Positions 45,139-57,182 of a stretch of 64,000 nucleotides of DNA are shown piece by piece (the stretch's first letter is position 1; every line of letters starts with the position of its first letter). Source of the DNA: Thelonectria olida (lineage: Eukaryota; Ascomycota; Sordariomycetes; Hypocreales; Nectriaceae); assembly GCA_020736575.1 (NCBI GenBank), contig JAGPYM010000012.1, positions 62,001-126,000 on the forward strand, given 5' to 3'. A program made the position numbers and the translations under genes. The notes beneath the pieces are model-generated. The model made no database searches. It saw only the letters and a list, made by a program, of their open reading frames with translations, and was not told the origin of the DNA.

Positions 45139-48100
45139 TCAGCAATGGGCTATCAGAAAGACCCTTCTCGTACTAACATCATAGCTGAACTTGAAAGTCA
45201 GCCACACGACCAAGGTTAGGAACGAGGTTCCTAGAGCCAAAGGAAGGTATATCCACCACGGCGGGTTGGATTCCAAAACGTCGACGTTCATGCCGAAGAG
45301 GCTCTACAGGCCGTTAGATATTGAATACGTGCAATAATTGGTAGGACTTAAAGAAACATACCGCGATGAACATGAGGGGGAGAAAAACAAACTACCAACA
45401 TGCCCTGGTCAGCAGTTGACATCGTGAAGACTTTGAGAGCACATACCGTTATCCAGCTCAGTCGCTTCATGCTCGTGTTTGTCGATGTTGACTTCTGTGC
45501 TTCTGCAATGGAGACGAGATTGAATTCCTACCTCAAGGTTAGTAATTGCTTTGCTGAACAATAGAAATTGTTTAGTCGTACCAATTGAATGAGGTTTTGA
45601 GAGGCTTCGGTCAGAAACTTGACATCTCTCCGATGTGCCTTTTCCAACTCATGGATGTCCTCATCAAAGAGCCGTTTGAACGACTCTCTCTCTTCCGGGG
45701 GATTTTCGTGCAGCACTCCCAATGACACACTAAAGTAGGTGTCGCGAAACGCCCTGAGATCAGTTATTTGTTTGCTGCAGTTTCTGTCTAGTAGATCCCA
45801 CAGTTGGGCATCCGCGAGCAAGTCTCTGATTAAACGCGGATCTTGTCCGCTGGCTCTGAGCAACTCTGTACGCTGTGAATAGTTAGCGAGGACTTCACTG
45901 CAGACAGAAAGAATGATCATACCTTCATCCCTAGGCGTTTCTCGGCTTGTTCAAACGTATCATCCCACTGTCGACGGAGCTGCTCAACCAAGGGTTTGAG
46001 GAGATCTGGAGCCGAGGATGGTACTTCTGTGTACTCCGACGTGCCGAAAAATGTTCTCGATTCCAAAGTACTCTGAGTCTTTGCATCCCCAGTGCTCTGG
46101 CGCTTGGTCATGATCCAAACAATACCAACAGCCTTCTCTGATGCAACCCATCGGTCGGACCCGATGTCAAGAGGGCTTTCGAATCCCTCGCTATCGGAAC
46201 ATGAGGTCCCCGACATGGTCGATCCGTCGGAATCGGATGTACCTGACGACGTACACTCGTCGGAACCCTTCAAAGTCATCGTAATTGCACGAGTATGGAA
46301 GTGGCACTCGACGTAGCCTCGTTTGTTGTTTAGTATCAACGTATGTAGATGGTCTGAACGAATATACTTACAGTCTTTCCTCGAAAGCTGAGCAAGGAAA
46401 GCTGGGCTTGGTGCCGTTTGGGACTGAATTGCCCAATGGGGCTGGCGTCGACGCCGCCAACAACAATGGAATCCGGTCGGATGAGACGAACGAAGAGCTT
46501 CTTCTGGAAGAATACTATTGAATAACCGTAAGTACGAGAGTGATGGCTTATCAGGTGTATCTTACGCACAAGAGACGTTTCTCGTGAATGTCCGTTTCCA
46601 TAAAGCCATTCTCTGACGAAAATTTCAACGGCTGGTTCCAAAATGAACAAAAAGGAAGAGGATATCCCTTCGTCGTAAAGTGATGTTGAGATCTCCTCAT
46701 GATGGGATTGAACTGGTCCTTGGTCACTTCAAGGAGGTCGCCGTTGCCAGGTAAGAGTGACCTCCACACCGCAGCCTTCGCAAGCCCAAGATTATCCTTG
46801 GTTGTTGGGAAAAGAGCAAGTGCAATGGCCCCAAACTCGTGCTGGACCGCCAATTGAAGGGGAGTTGCTCCAGAGTAGTCTTGTATGTTTGTGTCGGCTC
46901 CGTGTTGAAGAAGTTCAGTGACAACCGCTAACCCTTCTCTCTCCACGGCAATATGAAGTGCGGTTCGCCCAGACTCGTCCAGAAGATTGATGTCGGGTGG
47001 CGGGTGCAGACTGAGGATCATCTTCAAAACCTCCAAGTTGTTGGGGAATGCCGCTGCGTGAAGTAAACTCGTCTTGCCATGCCGCGTAGTCTGGGTGTGC
47101 GACCAATCCGATGGTGCACCATCGAGTAACATTTGGACCTTCTCTGTCTTGCCCCAGCGTACAGCAGTACATAGAGCAGTCCCATCTTCTCCCCCTTGAG
47201 CGCTAACATTTGCTCCGTGGTCGAGAAACAGCCGCACCATCTCTACACTCCCGAACAATACTGCCGCCTGGAGCGAAGTGTTATCGTGCTGCTCTCTTTG
47301 AGCGTTTACATCGGCTCCGTGCTTGAGAAACAACAGTGCCATCTCCATATTCCCTCTTGATGCAGCGGCCAGGAGCGGAGTTCTATCGTGTCCTTCATTC
47401 ATGTTAACATCGGCTCCGTGTTTGAGAAGTAGCCTTGCCATCTCCATATTCTCAGTTGAAGCAGCCCTCTGGAGCGGAGTCCCGTTCGATCCGTCATGAG
47501 CGTTGACATCTGCACCCTCTTCAAGAAGCTGTTGTGCCAATTCTGTATTCCTCCATGTTGTAATGAGCAAAAGGGTTGAATACACCCGTCGGATCTCCTC
47601 CTTGAAGTAAAATACGTTTTCGAACTCCTCCTTGATCCCTGAACGATTGTCTGGCAGGTTTCTTAGCGCTTTTTCTTGAGCGTTCCGCATCTCGCGGAAT
47701 AGGCTACCCAGATCATGAATATTCAATACGATCTTCGAGTGAATCCCATGATAAAGACATGCAGTCTTCATCTCAAATAAGAGAAGTTTCTGGTAAAAGT
47801 GGACTACGCTGCTCTTTGTCTTGTCCAGGAGACCTTGGGAGGGCCCCTTGGCCGTCTCGTCGACTTCGAATAAAAGTCCCGGTAGATCCCAGCTCCATAT
47901 CATGCTGCACAAGATGGAAATGGTACCCACACGATCGATATCTGGTTCACTTTTGGCATCGTATAGAACCTTTCATTGATTAGTACAGTTATGCTTACAA
48001 ACATCCAGGCTGAGGGAGGAAGGGGAGGTACCAATAGGCCAAAGTAGGCAGCGACCCAGGCCAGGGCAGCTTCTGGGGCTGACTGGACTGCATTTTTCAT

Positions 48101-48496
48101 TCTGAACAAGGAGGCTTTCAAGACATAATCCTTTTTCTCGACTTTGTTTCGGAGGATCGCCAGCTTCGTCAATCGATCCAATCCTGCCTTGGCCATGACC
48201 TCCATTTGACGACATCTCGTCTTCCTGGTCTCTCCAATCTTATTTTCCCCAGGCTCCAAGATGGTAGGGGTCGCGTTTTTTGCATCGAAATGTTCCAATA
48301 GGACCCTCTCATACTCTTCGACCATCTCAGGCTCGGTCACTTTGAGCTGATCGTACGCCTCGTTCCAAAGTCGCTCTTGCAGGCGGTATAGTGAAACTTC
48401 GTTGACCATAGGAGCACGAAGAGAAGGAAGTGAATAGGGAAACCAATCCCAGGGTCTATCGTCGGGTTCGACTTCGTCGATGCTGGACGAATACAT
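45139..48496 (-). CDS. NACHT-associated-domain / ankyrin / CorA-like membrane protein
   Basis: CDS complement(join(45139..45303,45362..45391,45447..45527,45582..45872,45923..46317,46368..46503,46566..47969,48032..48496)), about 988 residues. N-terminus (1-295) has LWNEAYDQLKVTEPEMVEEYE and APEAALAWVAAYFGLL, the pattern of the domain that precedes NACHT in fungal NLR proteins. Seven or so ankyrin repeats follow (about 296-525, e.g. LLLKHGADVN, TPLLAAASRGNMEMA). The C-terminus has the CorA-like part: EFNLVSIAEAQKSTSTNTSM, KRLSWIT, FVFLPLMFIA, then the GMN motif at 938-940 and a second helix WWIYLPLALGTSFLTLVVW. No P-loop is seen, so the NTPase is absent. Exons of 30 and 81 bases near the end are supported by phase and CorA likeness. 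The donor at 46367 (GTATAT) is weaker but the only one that keeps frame. Ion transport is unproven. Confidence 0.85.
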
Positions 48497-49404
48497 GGTT
48501 CTGATCGGACAAGGACCTGGAACTCGTACTTGTGTTTTAGTATGGAGATGTCGATTAAACCGGCGTCTGGTCTGATCATGCCACGAGTGAATGAGAGAGA
48601 CTGACTGTGAGAGAGACGTGGCGTCGCGGGGGTCTTAATATCCATGTCTGTAAGCGCCCAGGCGGCAAGGCTCCAGTGTCGTGCAGGACAGACAGGGATT
48701 TTCACCAATCAAAGTCAGGAGAAAGTCGGAAGGAATGTTGAGACTTCGTGTTGGTCGTTCTGGCACTGAAGAAAGGGAAGAATTAAAATTTACCAGCACG
48801 GAACATGGGTATATTGAAGTGCTTTGTATATTACTTGGGCTTGGGCGAGCTACCCCCTACCCAGCCAGCGATTGTGCTAAGCAGAAAAAGATGTACGTAC
48901 ATAGAACACAGGTATGTTAATAAGATATGAACCAAGATATGAAATAAGAAGAAATGAAAGAAATAACTTCTTAGGATTTCACTATGCCAAAAGATTAAAT
49001 AATAAAAACGAGAAGCAAACGCGAGCCTAGCTTATTGTGATTATAGACGGGCGAGTTATTGCCATGACCACCTGGCATGTGATGATATAAACTACCTACC
49101 TACAGAGTTGAGTGTCTGAATAAAAACTCAAAGGATTGAGATGAGTCTTGGGGCACATGTCGATACAAATTGGATAAAGTCTCCATGGTGCGTCCGATCG
49201 CAGTGCTCTCTTGTCCCGTCATGATGGGCAGGTGTCGAGGCGCTCAGGGGGGCATCTCAGCCGTGTCGACCGCGTCCGAGACACTCTATAAAGCCTCTGT
49301 TTCCCTCTTCTCTTGTTCATAGTCGACTTTCTTTAAGCACTACATTCACCATCTAGCAGCACCCATCTTTCCAATCTCACCCTGTCAACACTAACACCGC
49401 GTTG
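48497..49404. promoter_or_regulatory. divergent region, ankyrin/CorA gene and broken gene
   Basis: 908 bases, no gene supported; very AT-rich at 48900-49060. TATAAA at 49287-49292 and a CT-rich leader precede the ATG at 49405 of the broken gene. Confidence 0.6.
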
Positions 49405-52151
49405 ATGGTAGCGCCAACGTTGCAGCTCGCGGACCGTCCAGTGATTGAGCTCCGCGGCAGGATTTTCACTGATACGTCCTCAGAGAACCTAAAGAGAATT
49501 ATGATGGATGTGGACCCGGCCCAGACGGGAGGAGAGGGACGCATGTTCTTCACGGGAGACAGCATCGGCCACAAGATCTGGGACTATGTCAGCGGCAAAC
49601 ATTTCACCATCTACAAGATCGTACCAGGACATCGGGATCTTGCGTGCAGATCTCACCAGTGGCATCTACTTTGGCCAGGGCAAGGCTGTGACAGCGAACC
49701 TGGCTCTGGTGGCTGGGCAGCAGGAGATATCTATGCAAGATATCTTTGACAGTATGATTGAGCCTGGTGACACCAGCAGCGACTCATGGCCGTCGGGCTA
49801 CGGAACCATTTCTCTCCATTCGGCGTCCATTTACGGAGTACTGTGGACTCCATCCAGGATTACCAGCTGGGGAAGCAGGTATTTAAGAAGGGGTATCACG
49901 TTGCGACCGACATTCAAATCTTTGGGACCTCATTTGAGGTTACTGCTGATCTTGCAAATCGCAAGGGCATTGTCATAACTGGCCGGAAATCAGATCCTAT
50001 CATGTTGAGATTCCTCAACTTACAGGCCAAACACCAACACCGCCACCAATGTCTCTAGCCCCTGTCATGGGACCGAGCATAACGATTGACACCAGTGGTA
50101 GTGAGGAGAGTCTTTCACTGGGAACAATCAGGCGTCGCTTTATTCAAGGATGGTTCGCTCCAATTCAACCTGAAGCGGACGTACGACATCACGATTACCA
50201 TCCCAGGGGCGCCTGACGTCCACATTCCTGGTCTCAAACTGCCAGATCTCCCTCTCACCATCTCGCCTCCTTACAAACTGAATGCGCTCAATCACTCGTC
50301 ATCAATTCGATATTGGCCAGCGTTAAGAAAATCGGCGTTGCGCTGCTCGAACCAGAAAACCTTGAACAGTTCTTGGTCCCGATTGCCGTTATGAAGGCCA
50401 AGGAGTGGGCGAAGGATCTCATCCAACGACTACTCTGCCATAAGACCGATACGGATAATGTGAAGGAGCGAGGAGAGAGCTCGTCGAAGAGCACGCAAAT
50501 GAGATGGACAAGCCGGACAATCCTAGTAAAAAGGCCATCGAGACGGCAGAAGCTGGAGCAACTGCAAAGAAAGCTACGGATCAGGGTCAGAAGAAGGATT
50601 CATCTGTGCAAAACGCTGAGGGCTTCGTGGGCAAAAGGTGCTCAACTTATCGGTGACTCCGAACCCCCCAGTGTCCAACTATGTTCCTAACAGACGTACG
50701 AGTCGACCACCGAGCCCAACTGGACCCGGTTCAACTACAGAAACTTTGAGAATGTTGTCTGGGAAGTCAGGATGGACTTGGTCGACGATGTGGATGATCC
50801 CTCGATGCACGAATTGGCCCCTGACTCCTTCTTCCTCACTTACGTTGACCCTTCGTTTGTCTTTGGATCGACAGTGTATTCTTATATCCGGGCCAGAACG
50901 ACTGTCCAGGGAAATACCATCTACTCAGCGAATTGGGCACGAGCACAACCCGCTGTTCATATTCCATGGCAATACTCTGTCTCGCAGGTAGGATTCCAAG
51001 TTTCAGCGTTGGATCCTTATAGCTGCACCGTCTCGATTCCTGACGCGACCGTTTGGAAGTAGCATGTGCAGGTGGTTAGTACCGACAGCCATCAATCACA
51101 GTGCTTTACAAGGCCGACTCTGTTGTTGCTTCTGCGGGTGCAATCTCTCTAAATCCCGGTATATATGACTTCTTTCCGGTTACTGCGACTATCACAGCTT
51201 GTCCGGACAGGGTTGAGGTCGCCTCTCCTGATTCCAGCACCTCTCGCGACTCGCCTGACACAGTCACCAACCTTGACACCTGTGGTGCCGGTTCCTACTA
51301 ACCTGCAAGCTACGTATAGCCAGAAAGCAGTTACAGCGTCATGGAATCAGCCTGGCTCCGGTGCTGATGATTTCGACCTGCTGGTAGTCAAAGAAGATGG
51401 CAAGTTGGGCTCTACAGTGACCGTCACGCCTATATCATCTCCAGACGGTCAGAGAAAAGTATCACTCACGGGCCTATCCATCATTGAAGGAACCAACTTG
51501 ACCATCGCAGCCCACGCGAAGCCTCGATCCTCGGATGCCTTGGGACTACTTGCATTCATAACTTACCACGTACCCCTGCCACCAACTCCCCAGAATGACC
51601 CTAAGTCCTTCTACTACATGGAAGGTCACCTCAGTCTCATGTTGAACTTTCCCAACCAACTTCTCTCCAACTTACAATTTGTTCTTCAAGTTCATTCAAC
51701 AAGTGGCCCTCTACCAGGCCCTGTCACAGGAATACAGGGATACTTTTCAGGCAACACTGTTTCTATTACCCCGTACTTAGGCATTAGTATAGCTCGTGCA
51801 GTGGCGTTCATTGCCGTGGGGTACTCTCTTCACCGCTGCTCCTTTGGGCACGGCAGGCTTTAGTAGCTCCATCAGTGGGCTTACTGCACAGACTTTGGAT
51901 GGCCAAACAGTCGACATATTCTACATTGGTGAAGGTGGAAGTGTCGGAGGTGCCTTTTCAAGTGACCTCGACGCTACTGCTCAGTTTGCTCTCTATAATC
52001 TTGCTCCAGTGGGGGCTCGGTCTTGAAAACAACCGGCATCGCCACATCTCCAGCGGGTACCAACCAGTTCTCCGTCTGGTGGAACGGGCCTCAGGGGCTG
52101 TATACGGACCTGAGGAGGATAGACGTGGACCTGCCGCAAGGACCTGCATAA
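49405..52151 (+). pseudogene. frame-broken gene, family unassigned
   Basis: A TATA box at 49287 and a good ATG at 49405 (MVAPTLQLADRPVIELRG) start a coding-like reading that changes frame about ten times before a final stop at 52149-52151. Coding-like segments, each in a different frame from the last: 49405-49625, 49625-49820, 49820-50030, 50030-50110, 50110-50285, 50285-50460, 50462-50635, 50638-50690, 50694-51062 (in-frame TAG), 51101-51290, 51290-51830, 51830-52026 and 52010-52151. Gaps between segments are too short for introns. The late part (51300-51560) reads like a fibronectin-type beta-sandwich; VDIFYIGEGGSVGGAF and FSVWWNGPQGLY near the end resemble beta-propeller blades. Function unknown. 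Lesions are mostly small indels, not C-to-T stop mutations. Frame boundaries are approximate. Confidence 0.75.
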
Positions 52152-52566
52152 TGGTGCGTGTATGAGCAGCTGGGCGTGGGGAGCTGCCGAAAAAAAACGA
52201 GGACTGTCCTGTTTGGGTCGATAGACAGCAATCAACGCCATCTTTGGTATGTTGATACAGTTAATACCATACAGGGCATGTCTTTTGGAAGCTAGTGATT
52301 GAGTCGGCGGCTTACAGCGGAGGGACTGAGGATTTGGACAGCAGAAGTAGGATGGTTTAACAAGGTTACGGGGTTGCCTTAAGAGAATACAAAAACGGGT
52401 GCTCATGGGACGATTCTTTATTTATGTAAGTGGATTCATAAGCCATTCGAGCTGACTTACAAGTTGCTTGAGATTCGTGTCATAATATTGGCTCCATAGT
52501 GAACGGCATGCAAATAGGACAATTAATTATAGCTGAGAATAGAAATACAGTATAGCAACCCGAGCA
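52152..52566. other. convergent 3' region, broken gene / P450
   Basis: 415 bases between two convergent 3' ends. No gene seen. Confidence 0.6.
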
Positions 52567-54343
52567 TTACAGATTTCTCCTGCGCATCTTCACCTCGAGT
52601 CCCTCCTGTCTGGGGAACCAGCTGTTGACCACCTTCCACTCCTTCTTGGGATCCGCCAACTCCATCTCATACAGCGTAATCAGCGTAGCCAGCACCTTGT
52701 ACGTTTGGTACAGTCCCATGTGCTTGCCGATGCAGATACGGCTTCCGCCGCCAAACGACAGATCAGTCTGGTTCATCAGCAAGAGTCTCTTCTGGAAATC
52801 GTCTTGGCTTTCACCCTCCTCCTGCAACCACCGCTCGGGTCGGAAGCTGTCGGCGTCTTCACCAAAGACAGACTTGTTTCTAGCCAAGATGTAAGGGCTC
52901 ATGCCCACGATGGTGCCCTCGGGGAGGTAGTCTCCGTTGGGGAGCGAGAAGCCGCCCTGAGGAACATATCGCTCCATGGTCATGGCCACGCCAGGCAGCA
53001 TGCGGAGCGCCTCGCGCACGACGGCATCGACATACGGCAGCGCCTTGACCTCTTTGTAGCTGGGGGGTGTGCGGCCACGGAACCCTGCCGCAAGGATCTC
53101 CTCTGTCAAGCGTTGCCAGGCTGTGGAGTTCTTCAGTGAGAAGTACAGGGCGCTGCGGATCGTGATGGCTGTCGTGTCGGCTCCGGCGATCATGTTGACC
53201 ATGAGCCACGAAACGATTTGCTCATCAGGCACAGTGTCAGGGTTGGCGTTCTTGGCCTCGATAAACTTATCGAGGAAGTCCGGGGTATCGGGGTTGTGGT
53301 AATCCTTGTCGTTGCCCTGGTACCGATCGACCAGATGTTTGATGGAAATGCCCGTGATGGTGTTGAACCCAGGGGGCCCCATGCGAAACACGGGGTTCTT
53401 ATCGAAGACGCGATCGAGGAAGGGCATGGTGCCGACCACGGTGAAGTAGTCCAACGCCTTGTCGGCATTCTGCAGCGTGCCATCAAAGTCGTATCCCTTC
53501 TCGAGGTAGCCAATAGGCTGAGAAAAGGTCACAGCGCCGACGACGTCCCAAGTGTCTGGTGTCAAAGCGTCAGCTGTCATTCTGCGAACAGACCTTGACA
53601 GGGGATGGTATCACTCACAGAACAAGATCCACTGGCCAAGGTTGCAAACCTTTCTGGCGTTGTCGCCGTCAATGAATCGCTTTTCAAGCTGTTCACAAAG
53701 CGTGTTGACGACTTTGTCCATGTGCGGCTCTAAGAGACTGATGCTAGCACTGGAGTAGTGCTTGGCAACAGGCTGTCTCTCCCTCTTGTGCTTGACTGGG
53801 TCAGTCTGGCTGAAGAGGTTGAGGACGATTTGGCCGTTGACAAGAGCACTGCTTCCATGGTAGAAGGGAGTCTGCATACACGTGTGTTAGTACATTGTCG
53901 ACAATAGTCTCGTTGAGGAATGAGGATTTGGCACCGACCTTCAACCAGTCGCCCTTGGTGCTGAACATGGTCTTGATCAACTCCGGGATATCAACATCAA
54001 TGATGCTTGGAGTGATACGAACGATGGGGCCATATTTGCGGTGGAGTTTATCCAGCACGAGGTGGGAGTCTCCCGTCGACGCCTGGTACAGATACCAAAG
54101 CCTGGTGAATCCTGGATGATAGTAAGTAGGAGCTTGGGCATAAGAGAGGGCAGCGGTGCACTGACTTGCAAGAAAAGGCCCGGGATATTTCCTCAGCGGG
54201 GAAGAGAAATACGAAGCAATATTCCACACGGAAATGGTGCTCAGAGGAATGACAACAAACAGCAGAAGAGGGGACGACGGCTTGAGCAGGTCTCCGACAC
54301 CGTCCAAGAAGGAGGCAGCAAGGGGCAAGGTCCCATTCGCCAT
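52567..54343 (-). CDS. cytochrome P450 monooxygenase, pisatin-demethylase-like
   Basis: CDS complement(join(52567..53555,53619..53871,53939..54111,54166..54343)), 530 residues. Heme monooxygenase anchored in the ER by the N-terminal helix PLLLFVVIPLSTISVWNIA. Family marks: KYPGPFLA, YGPIVRITPSIIDV, YHGSSALVNGQ, I-helix AGADTT (325-330), ExxR Glu383-Arg386 in REALRMLPG, PERW, and heme-binding FGGGSRICIGKH with Cys476. The GYLEKGYDFDG and YHGSSAL segments place it near fungal pisatin-demethylase-type P450s; the substrate is unknown. All three introns keep frame (GTCAGT...CCAG, GTCGGT...GCAG, GTGAGT...CCAG). An upstream in-frame ATG at 54427 would add 28 residues with an extra hydrophobic run; 54343 gives a normal length. 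Divergent from the rhodopsin-like gene. Confidence 0.92.
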
Positions 54344-55829
54344 GATTGTTTCGTTTGCACTCGTGAAAAAAAGAAACAAGAAGAGATGTTGCATCCAAGT
54401 TGCAGCTTTCAAGGCCAGACCCGTCACTAATTAAGAATACGCTCACTTGCCGCGCAATGCCAACCCTGAAAGCTGACGACGGGCCAACTCGCTCGGCACC
54501 GTTGGCGCAGAACCTAACCAGGTTTCTGGACCGCTAGAGTCAGGGGACCGTATGAGGCGTAGAGCCGCTATCCTTCTCTGGAGGAGCTACATGTTTGCGT
54601 CGCATCGCGGCTGTCGAAATTCTCGCCCGTCGTTTCGTGGCTGGCCTATAAGGGGGAGGAGATTGGAAGAGGATGGGGTCTATCACTGTCCCCCCGTGCC
54701 AAGACTGCTCCAGACTTTTCACTGCCCAGGCTGTACCTGTTTAGGAGCATGTCGTTGGCGTTGGCGACATTCATCAATCAACGCTAGGAAGACAAGGATT
54801 CCCTTTGTTGTTTAGCTCGGGGGCTGCAACCGCCGCATCGAGTCGTAAGTCGGGACTGATTCAGCCCGTGGCTCAGCCGTTCATTACGGACAACATCCGT
54901 CCTTGGAACCGTTGAGAGTAGTGGCATGCAGAGTGAGAAATAAGTAAAGATAGATTAGATTGTTTCCTTGAAGACAAACGCTCCGTTTCCTTGGAAGAGA
55001 TGGATTAGTTACTTCGTGTACATTACGTGCTGCGCCGCATCTAACTTGATCCCATCCCCAGACTTCTCGCCTCTTTCCCCTTGCCCCTTCGAGTCATGGA
55101 TGCAGTAGCGACGCAGATCAGCAAAAGCCAAGTCGGCACTTCCATGCACTCTCCAGGATATGCCCTTCGCTTGCCACAGGCCCCTGGAACTACGCGACGT
55201 AATTCTCAGGCTTTGCCGTCTCACAAAATGCCGCAATTACCAAGTTTGCCAACCGTCCGTTTCATACGGAACGCCTAACTACCGAGATGCCCGACTGGGG
55301 CCCCCCAGTGGCGGGTGCAATCTTTTCGTGGGGAAATGGAAGGCTGCCGCAGCTACCAGCAAACGTCCCGTTACATCGACTAACGCGGCCGATGGAGGAG
55401 CCGTTGTCTCGCGGGTCACTCTTCCAGCTCGCCAATGCCCCTACAATAGGCAAGGTCCAAACGGCGCCGGGCCGCTCCAAACTAGTCGTCTCGTACCAGC
55501 CCAAGGGCCCTGGTCGCGGAAGCAGGAAGCAGAGCGCTAATCCGACCGGACGAGTAAGTTCGGGCATGGCCTTGTTGCCTCCTTGGAGCCTGGAACCCAG
55601 GCACCTGGGTCTCCAATGTTATCTCGCGAGAAAACTGAGCCATCGAGATTCTTCCACGGAGATGAATGGCATTGTTTTGGCTCGGTATTTCTTGATACAT
55701 GGATGCCCCCCTCCCGCCCTCGAAGTCATGGCTCTGTGGTTCGATCATATATTGTCCATCGTTCTCTTCTGCTGACACTGGTTTGTCCAAGAGTTGATCT
55801 CAGGGCTATTCACGTTCAAAATCGCCAAG
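54344..55829. promoter_or_regulatory. divergent region, P450 / rhodopsin-like gene
   Basis: 1.49 kb without a supported gene. Open frames on both strands at 55160-55790 overlap each other and show no family likeness. GC-rich blocks (e.g. 55290-55530) resemble decayed coding or transposon-derived sequence but nothing could be identified. Confidence 0.5.
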
Positions 55830-57182
55830 ATGATGGGTGGTAAGGGACCAATGACCGTGACGGTCATGTGGGCGTTCACGGCCCTCACTTGGATTTTCGT
55901 CGTCCTTCGCCTTTACACAAGATACTTCGTTCTTCAACAAATAGGTGCTGATGACCATGCGTACTGGCTCAGCGGAGTAAGTTGCTTCCCTCTATGTCTT
56001 CTTCAAGCTGTCACTCTTACTTGGTCTTTGCGTTCTAACAAGGCGACTCTGCCAGGTCTTGATCTTCCTATACACCCTCTTCTTACACATCTCAGCCAAC
56101 TATGGATTCGGCCAGCCTATCTTCGACCTCGACCCCGACCACATCGCCCTTGCCATCAAGTATGAGATGATCGGTCAGACCTTCGCCGTCATCGGAATGG
56201 GCGTCGCCAAAGTCTCCCTCGGACTCTTCTTGCTTCGAGTCGTCATGGAGACATGGCACAAGGTGGTCATCTGGATCGCCATGGTCAGTCTGATGCTTGT
56301 GTCCACCATCACCGCCGTCATCTTCTGGGTTCAATGCCTCCCACCGTCGCGTATATACGACCGCCGAATTGCGGGTGTATGCAACCTCGACATTACCCCG
56401 GTTGCGATCCTCCTTGGAGGTAAGGAGCTCCACACTTCGAATATCCTTGTTCTTTATTGACTGTGAATGTTAGTCTGGTGCGCCATCGTTGACTTCTTCT
56501 TTGCCATCTTCCCTTGGGTATTCATCTGGGGCCTCAACATGAAGTACAAAGAGAAGATCACCATTGCCGGTAGCATGAGCTTTGGAGTCGTGTAAGTTTT
56601 GGTCTCAACCTGGCTTCATTCTATCTTGTTCACAAACTGATCATCTGCAGCGCTGGAGTTTGTGGCGTCGTTCGCACTTGGGAAGTTGCCACTGGTTTCA
56701 CAGCCAACTACACACGTACGAGATTCCCCTTCCCAGTACCTTGACCATTGCTAATGCAACACATAGAGGACACCGTCCCTTTGATCATCTGGTCTGCCGC
56801 CGAAATGGCCGTCACTTTGATGTGCATCGGCATTCCCATCCTGCGCCCGCTGTACCGACGGGCCGTCTACGGCTCCAACCTGTCGTCAGACCGGTACTAC
56901 AAGAAGCATGGTGACGGCACCGATGAGCGCAGCTACGACTTGAGGAACATGCCCGCAAGTAACGGAGCTACTGAGAGCAACCGCGGGTTCCCCAGCGCAG
57001 ATCTCAAGCTTGGAATCCGCGGCCCTACGACCGTTACGCAAATCGCCGGCGATAACCATAGCGACGAGTCCATACTAGGGCCTGAGTATCGTGGTTCCAT
57101 CGTTGAGCAGCAAAATTCACACGGGATCCAAGTCAAACAGGATGTTCACGTCGATTGGGCAAAAGGGGGGGCGGCTGTCTGA
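55830..57182 (+). CDS. Pth11-type rhodopsin-like integral membrane protein
   Basis: CDS join(55830..55976,56056..56419,56474..56591,56651..56715,56767..57182), 369 residues. Fungal rhodopsin-fold family (Pth11-related GPCR-like), plasma membrane, ligand unknown. Seven helices visible: WAFTALTWIFVVLRLYTRYF, LIFLYTLFLHISANYGFG, GQTFAVIGMGVAKVSLGLFL, VVIWIAMVSLMLVSTITAVI, WCAIVDFFFAIFPWVFIWGL, IAGSMSFGVVAGVCGVVRTW and IIWSAAEMAVTLMCIGIPIL. Family signatures: LRLYTR, GADDHAYW, NYGFG and the FWVQC/NLDITPVAI region. No CFEM domain. The 85-residue C-terminal tail is hydrophilic. Two Met at the start (MMGG); upstream the frame is open but without ATG. All four introns are in phase. Confidence 0.92.

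Noticed and set aside
49619..49658. Possible 39-base intron explaining the first frame change in the broken gene
   Set aside because: Removing it leads straight into a frame with stops, while the next frame without splicing reads well; a small indel is simpler.
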